A stretch of 64,000 bases of DNA from Lachnospiraceae bacterium JLR.KK008 (GTDB lineage Bacteria > Bacillota > Clostridia > Lachnospirales > Lachnospiraceae), in contig CP143548.1 of NCBI GenBank assembly GCA_037015955.1, positions 551,501-615,500 of the forward strand, given 5' to 3'. Below the pieces are notes generated by a model. It was not told the origin of the DNA. It searched no databases and saw only the letters and a program-made list of their open reading frames with translations. Of the stretch, positions 54,035-62,459 are shown piece after piece (the stretch's first letter is position 1; each line of letters begins with the position of its first letter). The position numbers were made by a program, and so were the translations under genes.

Positions 54035-54679
54035 ATGAAAGTTGTTATGTTGGGCGCTCCCGGTGCAGGGAAGGGAACACAGGCAGAGATGATTGCCGAT
54101 AAATACAATGTGCCTCATGTGTCTACGGGAGATATTTTCAGAGCTAATATTAAAGAAGGTACGGAGCTTGGGAAAGAAGCACAGGCGTATATGAACAAGG
54201 GTCTTCTTGTACCTGATGAACTGACTGTGAAGATTCTGCTTGACAGAGTGGCGAAAGATGACTGTAAAAACGGATATGTGCTGGATGGATTTCCGCGTAC
54301 GATCGCTCAGGCAGAGACGCTTGACAAGGCGCTGCATGAGCTGGGAGATGCGATCGACTTTGCAATCAATGTGGATGTGCCTGACGAAAATATCGTGAGC
54401 AGAATGTCCGGCAGACGTGCCTGTGTGGACTGCGGCGCAACTTATCATATTGTACATATTCCGCCGAAAGCAGAAGGAATATGCGATAAATGCGGAAAAG
54501 AGCTTATACTTCGGGACGATGACAGACCGGAGACAATAAGCAGGCGTCTTGATGTCTATCATGAGCAGACGCAGCCTTTGATCGAGTTCTATGACCGGAA
54601 AGGTGTTTTGAAGACAATCAACGGAACTGTGGATATGAAAGAGGTATTTGCGGCGATTGTTACTATTTTGGGAGAGTGA
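54035..54679 (+). CDS. adk: Adenylate kinase
   Basis: 214 residues. It converts ATP + AMP to 2 ADP. P-loop GAPGAGKGTQ (about 7-16), ALDGFPRTIAQAETL-like VLDGFPRTIAQAETL, and a LID with four cysteines (CVDCGATYHIVHIPPKAEGICDKCG) for zinc, as in Gram-positive enzymes. ATG 54035 gives the usual MKVVMLGAPG start and lies 8 bases from GGAGG; upstream TTG and ATG are not needed. Confidence 0.97.
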   Translation: MKVVMLGAPGAGKGTQAEMIADKYNVPHVSTGDIFRANIKEGTELGKEAQAYMNKGLLVPDELTVKILLDRVAKDDCKNGYVLDGFPRTIAQAETLDKALHELGDAIDFAINVDVPDENIVSRMSGRRACVDCGATYHIVHIPPKAEGICDKCGKELILRDDDRPETISRRLDVYHEQTQPLIEFYDRKGVLKTINGTVDMKEVFAAIVTILGE

Positions 54680-54681
54680 AG

Positions 54682-55446
54682 ATGGCTGTATCAATTAAGT
54701 CCGCGAGGGAAATAGAACTGATGCGTCAGTCTGCCAGACTGTTGGAGGATGTTTTTTCCAAACTGGAACAGGCTGTCAAACCGGGAATTTCCACAAAGGA
54801 GATCGACAGACTAGGTGAGAAACTGATCAGAGCACACGGATGTGAACCTAATTTTCTGAATTATAACGGGTATCCGGCGTCTGTCTGTGTTTCTGTCAAT
54901 GATGAAGTGGTACATGGCATCCCTCACAGTGCGCATATTCTGCAGGAAGGCGATATTGTCAGTCTGGACGCCGGACTGATCTACAAAGGCTATCATTCTG
55001 ATATGGCAAGAACATTTGGCGTCGGAGAAATATCGGAGGAAGCCAGGAAGCTGATTGCAGTAACCCGGCAGAGCTTTTTTGAGGGTATCCGGATGGCGAA
55101 AGCCGGAAATCACCTGTATGATATTTCTAACGCCATCGATGCCTATGTAACACCGCATGGATATGGCATTGTCAGAGACCTGGTGGGCCACGGGATCGGT
55201 ACGAAACTTCATGAGGACCCTCAGGTTCCCAATTTCGCACAGAGAAAAAAGGGATTATTGTTACAGGCCGGCATGACACTTGCCATTGAACCTATGATCA
55301 ATATGGGACGTGCGGATGTGGAGTGGCTGGATGATGACTGGACAGTCGTGACTGAGGACGGTTCTATCTCGGCACATTATGAGAATACGATATTGATCAC
55401 TGACGGAGAGCCGGAGATTCTGACAATGAGCGGAATATGTGAATAG
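54682..55446 (+). CDS. map: Methionine aminopeptidase, type I
   Basis: 254 residues. It removes the initiator methionine from new proteins. Metal ligands are seen in VSLDAGLIYKGYHSDMARTFGVG (two Asp), LVGHGIGTKLHEDPQVPN (His), MTLAIEPMINMG (Glu) and SAHYENTILIT (Glu). The start is ATG 54682, 2 bases after the adk stop; GTG 54676 in frame overlaps adk. Confidence 0.97.
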   Translation: MAVSIKSAREIELMRQSARLLEDVFSKLEQAVKPGISTKEIDRLGEKLIRAHGCEPNFLNYNGYPASVCVSVNDEVVHGIPHSAHILQEGDIVSLDAGLIYKGYHSDMARTFGVGEISEEARKLIAVTRQSFFEGIRMAKAGNHLYDISNAIDAYVTPHGYGIVRDLVGHGIGTKLHEDPQVPNFAQRKKGLLLQAGMTLAIEPMINMGRADVEWLDDDWTVVTEDGSISAHYENTILITDGEPEILTMSGICE

Positions 55447-55457
55447 GAGTCTGAGAT

Positions 55458-55718
55458 ATGCGGGGAATGTATGCCATATCGAGAGCCGGACATGACAAAG
55501 GGAAATTATATATCATAATCATGGAAGAGGAAGAATATGTATACTTGTCAGACGGTCGGTTAAAACCGGTGGAAGCGCCGAAAAAGAAAAAAAAGAAACA
55601 TATTCAGATCATAAAAAAGACAGAGGAACAGATCTATCTGACGATAGATGAAAATAAGCAGATCAGTAACGAAGAAATAAAGCGTGCCATTAAAGAATAT
55701 ATGCGCAAACTGATTTAG
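55458..55718 (+). CDS. KOW-domain RNA-binding protein (L14e-like)
   Basis: 86 residues. A KOW-type start ([52 protein letters not shown]) resembling the archaeal/eukaryal L14e family, with a Lys-rich stretch after residue 41. The same small gene sits between map and infA in many clostridia, so it is probably a ribosome-associated factor, but its role is not established. Confidence 0.85.
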   Translation: MRGMYAISRAGHDKGKLYIIIMEEEEYVYLSDGRLKPVEAPKKKKKKHIQIIKKTEEQIYLTIDENKQISNEEIKRAIKEYMRKLI

Positions 55719-55728
55719 GAGGGAAAAT

Positions 55729-55947
55729 ATGTCGAAAGCCGATGTTATTGAAATCGAAGGTACAGTCGTGGAGAAACTGCCAAATACCATGTTTCAGGTA
55801 GAACTGGAAAACGGGCATAAGGTACTTGCTCATATCAGTGGAAAACTCAGACAGAATTTCATTCGTATCTTGCCGGGTGATAAAGTGACTTTGGAACTGT
55901 CTCCTTACGACCTCACAAAAGGCAGAATCATTTGGAGAGATAAGTGA
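55729..55947 (+). CDS. infA: Translation initiation factor IF-1
   Basis: 72 residues, the usual length. S1-like OB fold: [73 protein letters not shown]-1 blocks the A site during initiation. AGGAGGG precedes the ATG. Its TGA stop is directly followed by a repeat element. Confidence 0.98.
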   Translation: MSKADVIEIEGTVVEKLPNTMFQVELENGHKVLAHISGKLRQNFIRILPGDKVTLELSPYDLTKGRIIWRDK

Positions 55948-56110
55948 GCACTTAGCGAAAACGAGTGCGTAGCACGAAGTTTGAGCTTAGTGCGAACTTA
56001 GTTCTGCGGAGCTTAGTGATGCTTTGAGCACTTGATGAGGTATTTTCGAATCTAGTGCGAAAGTATGCGAAGCGGTGTTTTCGAACTTAGCGAGCAGAAC
56101 ATCCCGAACC
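55948..56110 (+). repeat. Hairpin element between infA and rpmJ
   Basis: It starts on the base after the infA stop with GCACTTAGCG. It contains GCACTT...AGTGC pairs and a GAGCACTTGATGAGGTATTT...CGAATCTAGTGC copy (about 56028-56060), which is module A, then GTTCTGC and GCAGAAC-like ends (56001-56100). It is more diverged than the other elements. The rest of this 335-bp gap holds the promoter before rpmJ. Confidence 0.85.
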
Positions 56111-56220
56111 ATAGCAAGAAGTGTATAAACTCAGTCTGAACTGTTTAGTACGAACTGGTTCAGCGGGCAGAAAAACCCCGGAAAATCCCCAAAATAAAGT
56201 ATTTTGCAGGCATAACCCAC

Positions 56221-56249
56221 TTGCAAATTGCTATATAGCATGATATAAT
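56221..56249 (+). promoter_or_regulatory. Internal promoter upstream of rpmJ
   Basis: TTGCAA (56221-56226), 17-bp spacer, TATAAT (56244-56249) with TG one base before the -10. It would drive rpmJ to rplQ separately from the S10 promoter and shares its TTGCAA -35. Confidence 0.8.
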
Positions 56250-56282
56250 ACACAATGGTCTTTTTTGAAAGGAGGGTTTTAA

Positions 56283-56396
56283 GTGAAGGTCAGATCATCA
56301 GTAAAGCCTATTTGCGAAAAGTGCAAAGTAATTAAAAGAAAAGGAACGATCAGAATTATCTGTGAAAATCCGAAACACAAACAGAGACAAGGATAA
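56283..56396 (+). CDS. rpmJ: 50S ribosomal protein L36
   Basis: 37 residues, too short for most gene callers. Translation: [20 protein letters not shown] then [16 protein letters not shown]. Zinc ligands are Cys11, Cys14, Cys27 and His32, so this is the zinc-binding C+ form. The start is GTG after AAGGAGGG. The position between infA and rpsM is the standard one. Confidence 0.96.
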   Translation: MKVRSSVKPICEKCKVIKRKGTIRIICENPKHKQRQG

Positions 56397-56729
56397 TATC
56401 AGTTCTTGTCACATTTTTATGTACGGCTACAGGATGCTTTGCAGGTATCCTGATTAAATAATTGAACGTAGATGAGCCTACGGGAGATTACATTTGATAC
56501 TATTTCGCGTCGCTCAATCAGATCAGATGCGCGCTGGTACAGGGGAAAGCTGTGTCAGGGCGGAATTTTGTGGGTGGATTTTTATTTGGTTCACTCAACT
56601 GCATCGGAGCGGTCAGCGTGATAGAGGCCGGACAGAAGTCTGGTGGTGCAGGTTATCTGTGCCCAATCAAACAGTAACTGTAACGTGTCGGCATCGATAC
56701 CGGCATGAAGAAAATGGAGGAAACAAAGA
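56397..56729 (+). promoter_or_regulatory. 333-nt non-coding leader before rpsM (possible S4-type regulator)
   Basis: No gene is supported here. The stretch has hairpins: CAGGAT...ATCCTG (about 56430-56453) and CGTAG...CTACG (about 56467-56481), and ends with the AATGGAGG ribosome site. Unlike the other long gaps it lacks the GAGGTR/CGAG repeat core. In bacteria that keep rpsD in the alpha operon, S4 represses by binding the leader upstream of rpsM; rpsD is in the operon here, so the same role is possible. This is inference. Confidence 0.45.
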
Positions 56730-57098
56730 ATGGCTCGTATCGCAGGTGTTGATTTACCAAGAGACAAACGTGTGGAGATCGGTTTGACTTACATCTACGG
56801 AATTGGCAGAGTAAGCGCAAACAAGATTCTGGCAGAAGCGAAAGTCAATCCTGACACTCGTGTCAGAGAACTGACGGATGATGAAGTAAAGAAATTAAGT
56901 GAGATCATTTCCGAACACTATATCGTGGAAGGTGATCTCAGAAGAGAAGTTGCACTCAACATTAAGAGACTGCAGGAGATTGGATGCTACAGAGGCATTC
57001 GCCACAGGAAAGGACTTCCTGTACGCGGTCAGAATACAAAGACAAATGCAAGAACAAGAAAAGGCCCTAAGAGAACAGTTGCTAATAAGAAAAAGTGA
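56730..57098 (+). CDS. rpsM: 30S ribosomal protein S13
   Basis: 122 residues. S13 bridges the subunits in the 30S head. It starts [47 protein letters not shown] and has [39 protein letters not shown] precedes it. The TGA stop is followed at once by a repeat array. Confidence 0.98.
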   Translation: MARIAGVDLPRDKRVEIGLTYIYGIGRVSANKILAEAKVNPDTRVRELTDDEVKKLSEIISEHYIVEGDLRREVALNIKRLQEIGCYRGIRHRKGLPVRGQNTKTNARTRKGPKRTVANKKK

Positions 57099-57451
57099 GC
57101 ACTTAATGAAAACAAGTGCGTAGCACGAAGTTTGAATTTAGTGCGAACTTTGTTCTGCGCTGCTTAGAGAGGTGGTATCGAGCTTAGCAAGCAGAACGAC
57201 CAAAAGGACACTTAATGAAAACAAGTGCGTAGCACGAAGTTTGAATTTAGTGCGAACTTTGTTCTGCGCTGCTTAGAGAGGTGGTATCGAGCTTAGCAAG
57301 CAGAACGACCAAAAGGACACTTAATGAAAACAAGTGCGTAGCACGAAGTTTGAATTTAGTGCGAACTTTGTTCTGCGCTGCTTAGTGAGGTAGTATCGAG
57401 CTTAGCAAGCAGAACGACCAAAGGATACTTAATGAAAGTGAGCGTATAGCG
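57099..57451 (+). repeat. Tandem 109-bp hairpin repeat array between rpsM and rpsK
   Basis: CACTTAATG starts recur at 57100, 57209 and 57318, period 109 bp; a fourth partial copy starts near 57426. Copies one and two are identical, copy three differs at a few bases. Module A has GCACTT...AGTGC ends, module B has GTTCTGC...GCAGAAC ends around AGAGAGGTG...CGAGCTTAGCA. The array begins at the base after the rpsM stop. The gap is 394 bp. Confidence 0.95.
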
Positions 57452-57492
57452 CAAAGGTTGTATGTAGAAAGGTGAAAGTAGGTTAGTTTAAA

Positions 57493-57888
57493 ATGGCTAA
57501 AAAAGTTGCAAAGAAAGTAACAAAAAAGCGTGTAAAGAAAAACGTTGAACGTGGACAGGCACATATTCAGTCTTCCTTTAATAACACAATTGTCACATTG
57601 ACGGATACGGAAGGAAATGCTCTGAGCTGGGCAAGTGCCGGTGGTCTTGGATTTAGAGGTTCAAAGAAATCTACTCCTTATGCTGCACAGATGGCGGCAG
57701 AGACAGCGACAAAAGCTGCTCTTATCCATGGATTAAAGACAGTAGATGTAATGGTGAAAGGTCCCGGTTCCGGACGTGAAGCGGCGATTCGTGCACTGCA
57801 GGCATGTGGTCTGGAAGTGACCAGCATTAAAGACGTGACACCGGTGCCTCACAATGGCTGCCGTCCGCCGAAACGCCGTAGAGTATAG
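57493..57888 (+). CDS. rpsK: 30S ribosomal protein S11
   Basis: 131 residues. S11 lies on the platform near the E site. It has [114 protein letters not shown]. The ribosome site is weak (AGAAAGGTGAAAG). Confidence 0.98.
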   Translation: MAKKVAKKVTKKRVKKNVERGQAHIQSSFNNTIVTLTDTEGNALSWASAGGLGFRGSKKSTPYAAQMAAETATKAALIHGLKTVDVMVKGPGSGREAAIRALQACGLEVTSIKDVTPVPHNGCRPPKRRRV

Positions 57889-57950
57889 TAACTATTGACC
57901 GTTGGAAGAAGATACTATCGTATTGTAAACAACATGTGAGGAGGAAACGA

Positions 57951-58115
57951 AAACAAGCGGCTGCGTAGCAGACATTTGTTTTCGTCCGACGAAACAACGA
58001 GAAAATCAGGAGCACGAAGTGCGGGCACTGCGAGCGTCAGCGAAGCAGAGTGATTTTCGAGGTGCTTAAGCAGCATACCGAAGCTGCTTACTTGAGAGGT
58101 GCGCGGCAGAGTGCA
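57951..58115 (+). repeat. Hairpin element between rpsK and rpsD
   Basis: A cluster of inverted repeats: CGAAAACAA (57951-57959) with TTGTTTTCG (about 57975-57983); GAAAATCA with TGATTTTC (about 58001-58058); TAAGCAGC with GCTGCTTA (about 58066-58091). It resembles the rpsH-rplF element in layout. Nothing else is seen in this 263-bp gap apart from the rpsD ribosome site. Confidence 0.8.
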
Positions 58116-58151
58116 GAGATTTTCCAGGTTAGAAAGAGAGGAAACAGAAAA

Positions 58152-58745
58152 ATGGCAGTAAACAGAGTTCCGGTTTTAAAAAGATGCAGAGCGCTTGGAT
58201 TGGAACCGGCATATCTTGGCTATGACAAGAAATCTAACAGAACCAACGCAAGAGCAGGAAAGAAAGTAAGTGAATATGGCCTTCAGCTCAGAGAGAAGCA
58301 GAAAGCAAAATTCATTTATGGTGTGTTGGAAAAACCTTTCCGCAATTATTATAAGAAAGCAGACAGGGCCAAAGGAATGACAGGTGAGAACCTGATGATT
58401 CTTTTGGAGAGAAGACTTGACAATGTAATTTTCAGACTTGGATTTGCAAGAACCCGCAGAGAGGCAAGACAGGTTGTCGGACATAAGCATGTACTTGTAA
58501 ACGGAAAATGTGTAAATATCCCTTCCTATAGTATAAGCGCCGGTGATGTGATCGAAATCAAAGAGAAAGCCAGAAGTATGCAGAGATATAAAGATATTGC
58601 AGAAGTAACGGCAGGCAGACTGGTTCCGGAGTGGCTTGATGCAGATTTAGAAGGATTCAAGGGAACGATAAAGATGCTTCCTACGAGAGAGATCATCGAT
58701 GTTCCTGTAAATGAAATGCTTATCGTCGAGTTGTATTCTAAATAA
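58152..58745 (+). CDS. rpsD: 30S ribosomal protein S4
   Basis: 197 residues. S4 starts 30S assembly and commonly regulates the alpha operon. It starts [45 protein letters not shown] and has the S4 RNA-binding domain (about 88-150: [51 protein letters not shown]). I chose ATG 58152 for the standard MAVNR start. It lies inside the alpha operon, unlike Bacillus. Confidence 0.97.
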   Translation: MAVNRVPVLKRCRALGLEPAYLGYDKKSNRTNARAGKKVSEYGLQLREKQKAKFIYGVLEKPFRNYYKKADRAKGMTGENLMILLERRLDNVIFRLGFARTRREARQVVGHKHVLVNGKCVNIPSYSISAGDVIEIKEKARSMQRYKDIAEVTAGRLVPEWLDADLEGFKGTIKMLPTREIIDVPVNEMLIVELYSK

Positions 58746-58779
58746 TAAATGTGTCGGCTTATAGCAAGGAGGGTATTGC

Positions 58780-59739
58780 ATGTTTGATTTTGAAAGACCA
58801 AACATTGAAGTTGCAGAAATTTCAGAAGACAGAAAGTATGGAAAGTTCGTTGTAGAGCCTTTGGAAAGAGGTTATGGCATTACATTAGGAAATTCTCTGA
58901 GAAGAATTATGCTCTCTTCCTTACCAGGTGCAGCGGTAAGCCAGGTAAAAATTGACGGTGTTTTACATGAATTCAGTTCGATTCCGGCAGTAAAGGAAGA
59001 TGTAACTGAGATTATTATGAATATCAAAAGCCTTGCGATCAGAAATGACAGTCTGGGAAACGAACCAAAGACGGCATACATTGAGTTTGAGGGTGAAGGC
59101 GAGGTAAAGGCATCTGATATTCAGGTAGACCAGGACATTGAGATATTGAATCCTGACTTGACAATCGCTACATTGAGCGGCGGCAAAGACAGCAGATTAA
59201 ACATGGAACTTACCATAACAAAAGGCAGAGGCTACGTAAGCGCTGATAAAAACAAAGGCGAGGATCTGCCGATTGGTGTGATTGCGGTTGATTCTATCTA
59301 CACCCCTGTAGAGAGAGTGAATCTTACAGTAGAAAATACCCGTGTTGGACAAATTACAGACTTCGATAAGCTAACATTAGATGTTTATACAAACGGAGCG
59401 CTTGCTCCGGATGAGGCAGTCAGTCTGGCTGCAAAAGTATTGAGCGAGCATTTGAGTCTCTTCATCGATCTGTCCGAAAACGCCAGAAGTGCGGAAGTGA
59501 TGATTGAGAAAGAAGACGACGAGAAAGAAAAGGTGTTGGAGATGAGCATTGATGAGCTGGAGCTGTCGGTGCGTTCTTACAACTGCCTGAAACGTGCAGG
59601 AATCAATACGGTAGAGGAATTGACGAACAAGACTTCTGAGGATATGATGAAGGTCCGCAATCTGGGACGTAAATCTCTGGAGGAAGTGCTTGCAAAGTTA
59701 AAGGAACTTGGATTGCAGTTGAATCCGAGTGACGAATAA
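58780..59739 (+). CDS. rpoA: DNA-directed RNA polymerase subunit alpha
   Basis: 319 residues. The N-terminal dimerisation domain has [61 protein letters not shown]. After an acidic linker, the C-terminal domain that binds UP elements and activators is [62 protein letters not shown] precedes it. Confidence 0.98.
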   Translation: MFDFERPNIEVAEISEDRKYGKFVVEPLERGYGITLGNSLRRIMLSSLPGAAVSQVKIDGVLHEFSSIPAVKEDVTEIIMNIKSLAIRNDSLGNEPKTAYIEFEGEGEVKASDIQVDQDIEILNPDLTIATLSGGKDSRLNMELTITKGRGYVSADKNKGEDLPIGVIAVDSIYTPVERVNLTVENTRVGQITDFDKLTLDVYTNGALAPDEAVSLAAKVLSEHLSLFIDLSENARSAEVMIEKEDDEKEKVLEMSIDELELSVRSYNCLKRAGINTVEELTNKTSEDMMKVRNLGRKSLEEVLAKLKELGLQLNPSDE

Positions 59740-59871
59740 AAGGTTTGATGCTTCGGAAGGTAAGACCGACGGGCGCATCTGAGGCTGACTCATCATTGGA
59801 ACGATTGACACATATTTGGCCAGTAAGACCGAAGAGCGTGGCCGAATATCCCATGAATGGAGGGTTTAAAA

Positions 59872-60408
59872 ATGGCAAAGTACAGAAAACTTGGAAGAAC
59901 ATCTTCTCAGAGAAAGGCACTGCTCAGAAATCAGGTGACAAATCTTCTGTATCACGGAAAGATTGTGACAACGCAGGCAAAAGCAAAAGAAGTGCAGAAA
60001 ATTGCAGAAGGTCTTGTTGCGCTTGCAATCAAAGAGAAAGACAATTTTGAGACAGTGAAGGTAACTGCCAAAGTTGCGAGAAAAGATAAAGATGGCAAGA
60101 GAGTGAAAGAAGTAAAAGACGGCAAGAAAGTAACGGTCTACGATGAGGTAGAGAAAGAGATCAAAAAGGATCTTCCGAGCAGACTTCATGCGAGAAGACA
60201 GATGCTGCGTGTTCTTTATCCGATCACGGAAGTTCCTGTAAAAAATGCAGGTAAGAAGAGAAACACAAAGAGGATTGATTTGCCGGCAAAACTGTTTGAT
60301 GAGATCGCTCCTAAATATACAGACCGCAAAGGTGGTTATACAAGAATCATCAAGATCGGTCAGCGTAAAGGTGACGGTGCGATGGAAGTTGTTCTTGAGC
60401 TGGTATAA
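59872..60408 (+). CDS. rplQ: 50S ribosomal protein L17, long form
   Basis: 178 residues. L17 lies near the tunnel exit. It starts AKYRKLGRTSSQRKALLRNQVTNLLYHGKIVTTQAKAKEVQKIAEGLV and ends GGYTRIIKIGQRKGDGAMEVVLELV. A charged insert (about 64-97: KVARKDKDGKRVKEVKDGKKVTVYDEVEKEIKKDLP) makes it about 50 residues longer than E. coli-type L17. The 132-bp spacer from rpoA has two GTAAGACCGA direct repeats (59760 and 59823) and a TTGGCC/GGCCGA hairpin. A strong terminator follows. Confidence 0.97.
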   Translation: MAKYRKLGRTSSQRKALLRNQVTNLLYHGKIVTTQAKAKEVQKIAEGLVALAIKEKDNFETVKVTAKVARKDKDGKRVKEVKDGKKVTVYDEVEKEIKKDLPSRLHARRQMLRVLYPITEVPVKNAGKKRNTKRIDLPAKLFDEIAPKYTDRKGGYTRIIKIGQRKGDGAMEVVLELV

Positions 60409-60437
60409 TGTCGAAAAGGTAATAAACAGAGAGACAG

Positions 60438-60470
60438 ACTGCCGCATACGGAAGTATGCGGCAGTTTTTT
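60438..60470 (+). terminator. Rho-independent terminator of the ribosomal operon
   Basis: Perfect 12-bp stem, ACTGCCGCATAC (60438-60449) with 60454-60465, GGAA loop, then T6 (60465-60470). Confidence 0.95.
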
Positions 60471-60587
60471 ATCGTTTTTTATCATATCGTAATTTTCTAT
60501 ACGATAAAAATCAAAATGCACAGCTCACTTATTTCGATTGTCTTAATAAATTCCTAAATTTTCAGGGCTTTCTTTTTCTCAAAAACA

Positions 60588-60596
60588 TGCTATAAT
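60588..60596 (+). promoter_or_regulatory. Extended -10 promoter for the LTA-synthase-like gene
   Basis: TGC-TATAAT (60588-60596). No good -35 is present. Only about 20 bases separate it from the start codon, so the leader is very short. Confidence 0.55.
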
Positions 60597-60620
60597 CTTG
60601 CAGTGGAAGAGGAGATTATG

Positions 60621-62387
60621 ATGAAAGAGAAGCTGCGGGCAAGTATGCCCTTATTGGGATTTCTTCTCTGTCCGGTCGTGACGATGATTCTGACAGAGCT
60701 GTATACCCACGATCCTTTTCAGGATATGAAGAAGACTCCCTGGATATTGAATATTATATTATATTGGCTTTTGGCGGCATTTCTCGTTATGGCGACCGGG
60801 AGATTGCGGGCGGCGCTGCGTATACAGACATTATTTTTCATGCTCGCCGGTCTGGCCAATTATTATGTGATCGCATTTCGTTCCTCGCCGATCTTGCCAT
60901 GGGATATTTATTCTGCCGGTACGGCGGCGTCTGTGGCGGATAACTTCAGCTATACCCTTCCTGCAAGGGTGTGGATGGTGCTTTTGGGCTTTTGTTTTTT
61001 ACTTGGGGCGGAGCAGTTGTTTGCTTATCGATTATACCGCAAGCGCGTCCGACTGGCGGGATTGCTCGTCTGCACAGCGCTGCTCACCGCATTTACCACA
61101 TTCCTTCATCAGGAGTCTGTCGTGACGCGGCTGCGTCTGTATGATAAGATGTTTACGCCGGGCGTGGTGCAAAAGCGCAATGGCTGCGCAGTGGCCTTTG
61201 CCATGGAACTGAAATATCTGCTGCCGGACAGACCGGAGGGATACAGCGAGGAGGAGAGCAGAGAACTGCTGGAGTCTTATCGAAGTGATGCGCCTTTGCC
61301 GGAGACAGAGGAACTGCCAAATATTATCGTTATTATGGACGAGGCGTTTGCAGACATGTCGTATGTGGGGGACTTTACATGTGACCGGGAAGTCATGCCT
61401 TTTGTACAGAGCCTTACGGGAGCGGATAACGTAATTTCGGGGCGGCTGCATGTTTCTGTACTGGGCGGTAATACTGCCAATACGGAGTTTGAATTTCTGA
61501 CAGGGAATACGATGGCATTTCTGCCGGAAGGGAGCATACCTTATCAGCAATATATGCGGGGAACGGTGCCTTCGCTTGTCTCCGAGCTGAAGAGGTTTGG
61601 TTACGAAGCGGTTGCCATGCACCCGTATTATGCGTCCGGCTGGAGACGGGACAAGGTATATTCCTGGATGGGATTTGATTCGATGCGTTTCCTGGAAGAT
61701 TTTGAGGACGTGGAGTATGTGCGTAAGTATGCGAGCGATCATTGGGACTTTGCACAGATCATTCGGGAATATGAACAGAGAGAGAAAGACAGACCCTTCT
61801 TTTTGTTTAATGTGACGATGCAGAATCACGGCGGTTATGATCAGGCTTATGACAATTTTGAGGCGGATATAAAAGCAGAAGGAATAGAATCACAATCGTT
61901 ATCGAATTATCTTTCCCTGATCAATCTGACAGATCAGGCGCTTCAGGAGTTGATTGCTTATTTTGAGCAGGAGGAGGAGCCTGTGCTACTTGTGTTCTTT
62001 GGGGATCACCAGCCGAATGACACCGTGGCAAGGCCAATTCGTACCTTTAATGGTGTCCGGCAGCAAAATATCACATGGGAACAGGAGATGGATCGGTATC
62101 AGGTGCCGTTTTTTATCTGGGCCAATTATGAGATTGAGGAGAAACAGCAGGTAGACATCAGTGCCAATTTCCTGGCGCTGGAGGTGCTGAAACAGGCAGA
62201 CATTCCGGCCGAGGGCTACTACGGATACTTGAATGAGCTGCGGGAGAGCTGCCCGGTAGTCAGTGGAAAGCAGGTTATTCTGGCAGACGGGAGCAGTCTG
62301 GACAGCGGCGCGGGGAAAGAGCTGGAGGAGATGAAACGTTACCGTAAGTTACAGTATTATCGGATGTTTGAGGCATACAAAGAGTAA
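60621..62387 (+). CDS. LTA synthase/sulfatase-fold membrane protein (phosphoglycerol transferase-like)
   Basis: 588 residues. Five N-terminal membrane segments (to about residue 165) are followed by a large extracellular sulfatase-fold domain. Motifs: IIVIMDEAFADMSYVG (metal Asp/Glu), VSVLGGNTANTEFEFLTGNTMAF (the Thr nucleophile region, as in LtaS), FGYEAVAMHPYYASGWRRDKVY, FNVTMQNHGGYD and LVFFGDHQPND (metal Asp, His). It probably transfers phosphoglycerol-type groups to a surface polymer. I used ATG 60621, 6 bases after AGAGGAG; ATG 60618 and GTG 60603 are alternatives. Confidence 0.85.
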   Translation: MKEKLRASMPLLGFLLCPVVTMILTELYTHDPFQDMKKTPWILNIILYWLLAAFLVMATGRLRAALRIQTLFFMLAGLANYYVIAFRSSPILPWDIYSAGTAASVADNFSYTLPARVWMVLLGFCFLLGAEQLFAYRLYRKRVRLAGLLVCTALLTAFTTFLHQESVVTRLRLYDKMFTPGVVQKRNGCAVAFAMELKYLLPDRPEGYSEEESRELLESYRSDAPLPETEELPNIIVIMDEAFADMSYVGDFTCDREVMPFVQSLTGADNVISGRLHVSVLGGNTANTEFEFLTGNTMAFLPEGSIPYQQYMRGTVPSLVSELKRFGYEAVAMHPYYASGWRRDKVYSWMGFDSMRFLEDFEDVEYVRKYASDHWDFAQIIREYEQREKDRPFFLFNVTMQNHGGYDQAYDNFEADIKAEGIESQSLSNYLSLINLTDQALQELIAYFEQEEEPVLLVFFGDHQPNDTVARPIRTFNGVRQQNITWEQEMDRYQVPFFIWANYEIEEKQQVDISANFLALEVLKQADIPAEGYYGYLNELRESCPVVSGKQVILADGSSLDSGAGKELEEMKRYRKLQYYRMFEAYKE

Positions 62388-62459
62388 CAGATAATGATGA
62401 AAAAAGTGGTAAAAAATAGTTAAATCTATAATTAATATTTATTCAGGAGTTTTCAGGCA

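Noticed and set aside
56494-56787. 97-residue frame between rpmJ and rpsM
   Set aside because: It overlaps the rpsM start in another frame, has no ribosome site, and looks like random Arg/Trp/Cys-rich translation.
44584-57451. CRISPR array
   Set aside because: The repeats are adjacent without unique spacers, 93-109 bp long, and made of paired hairpins; no cas genes are present.
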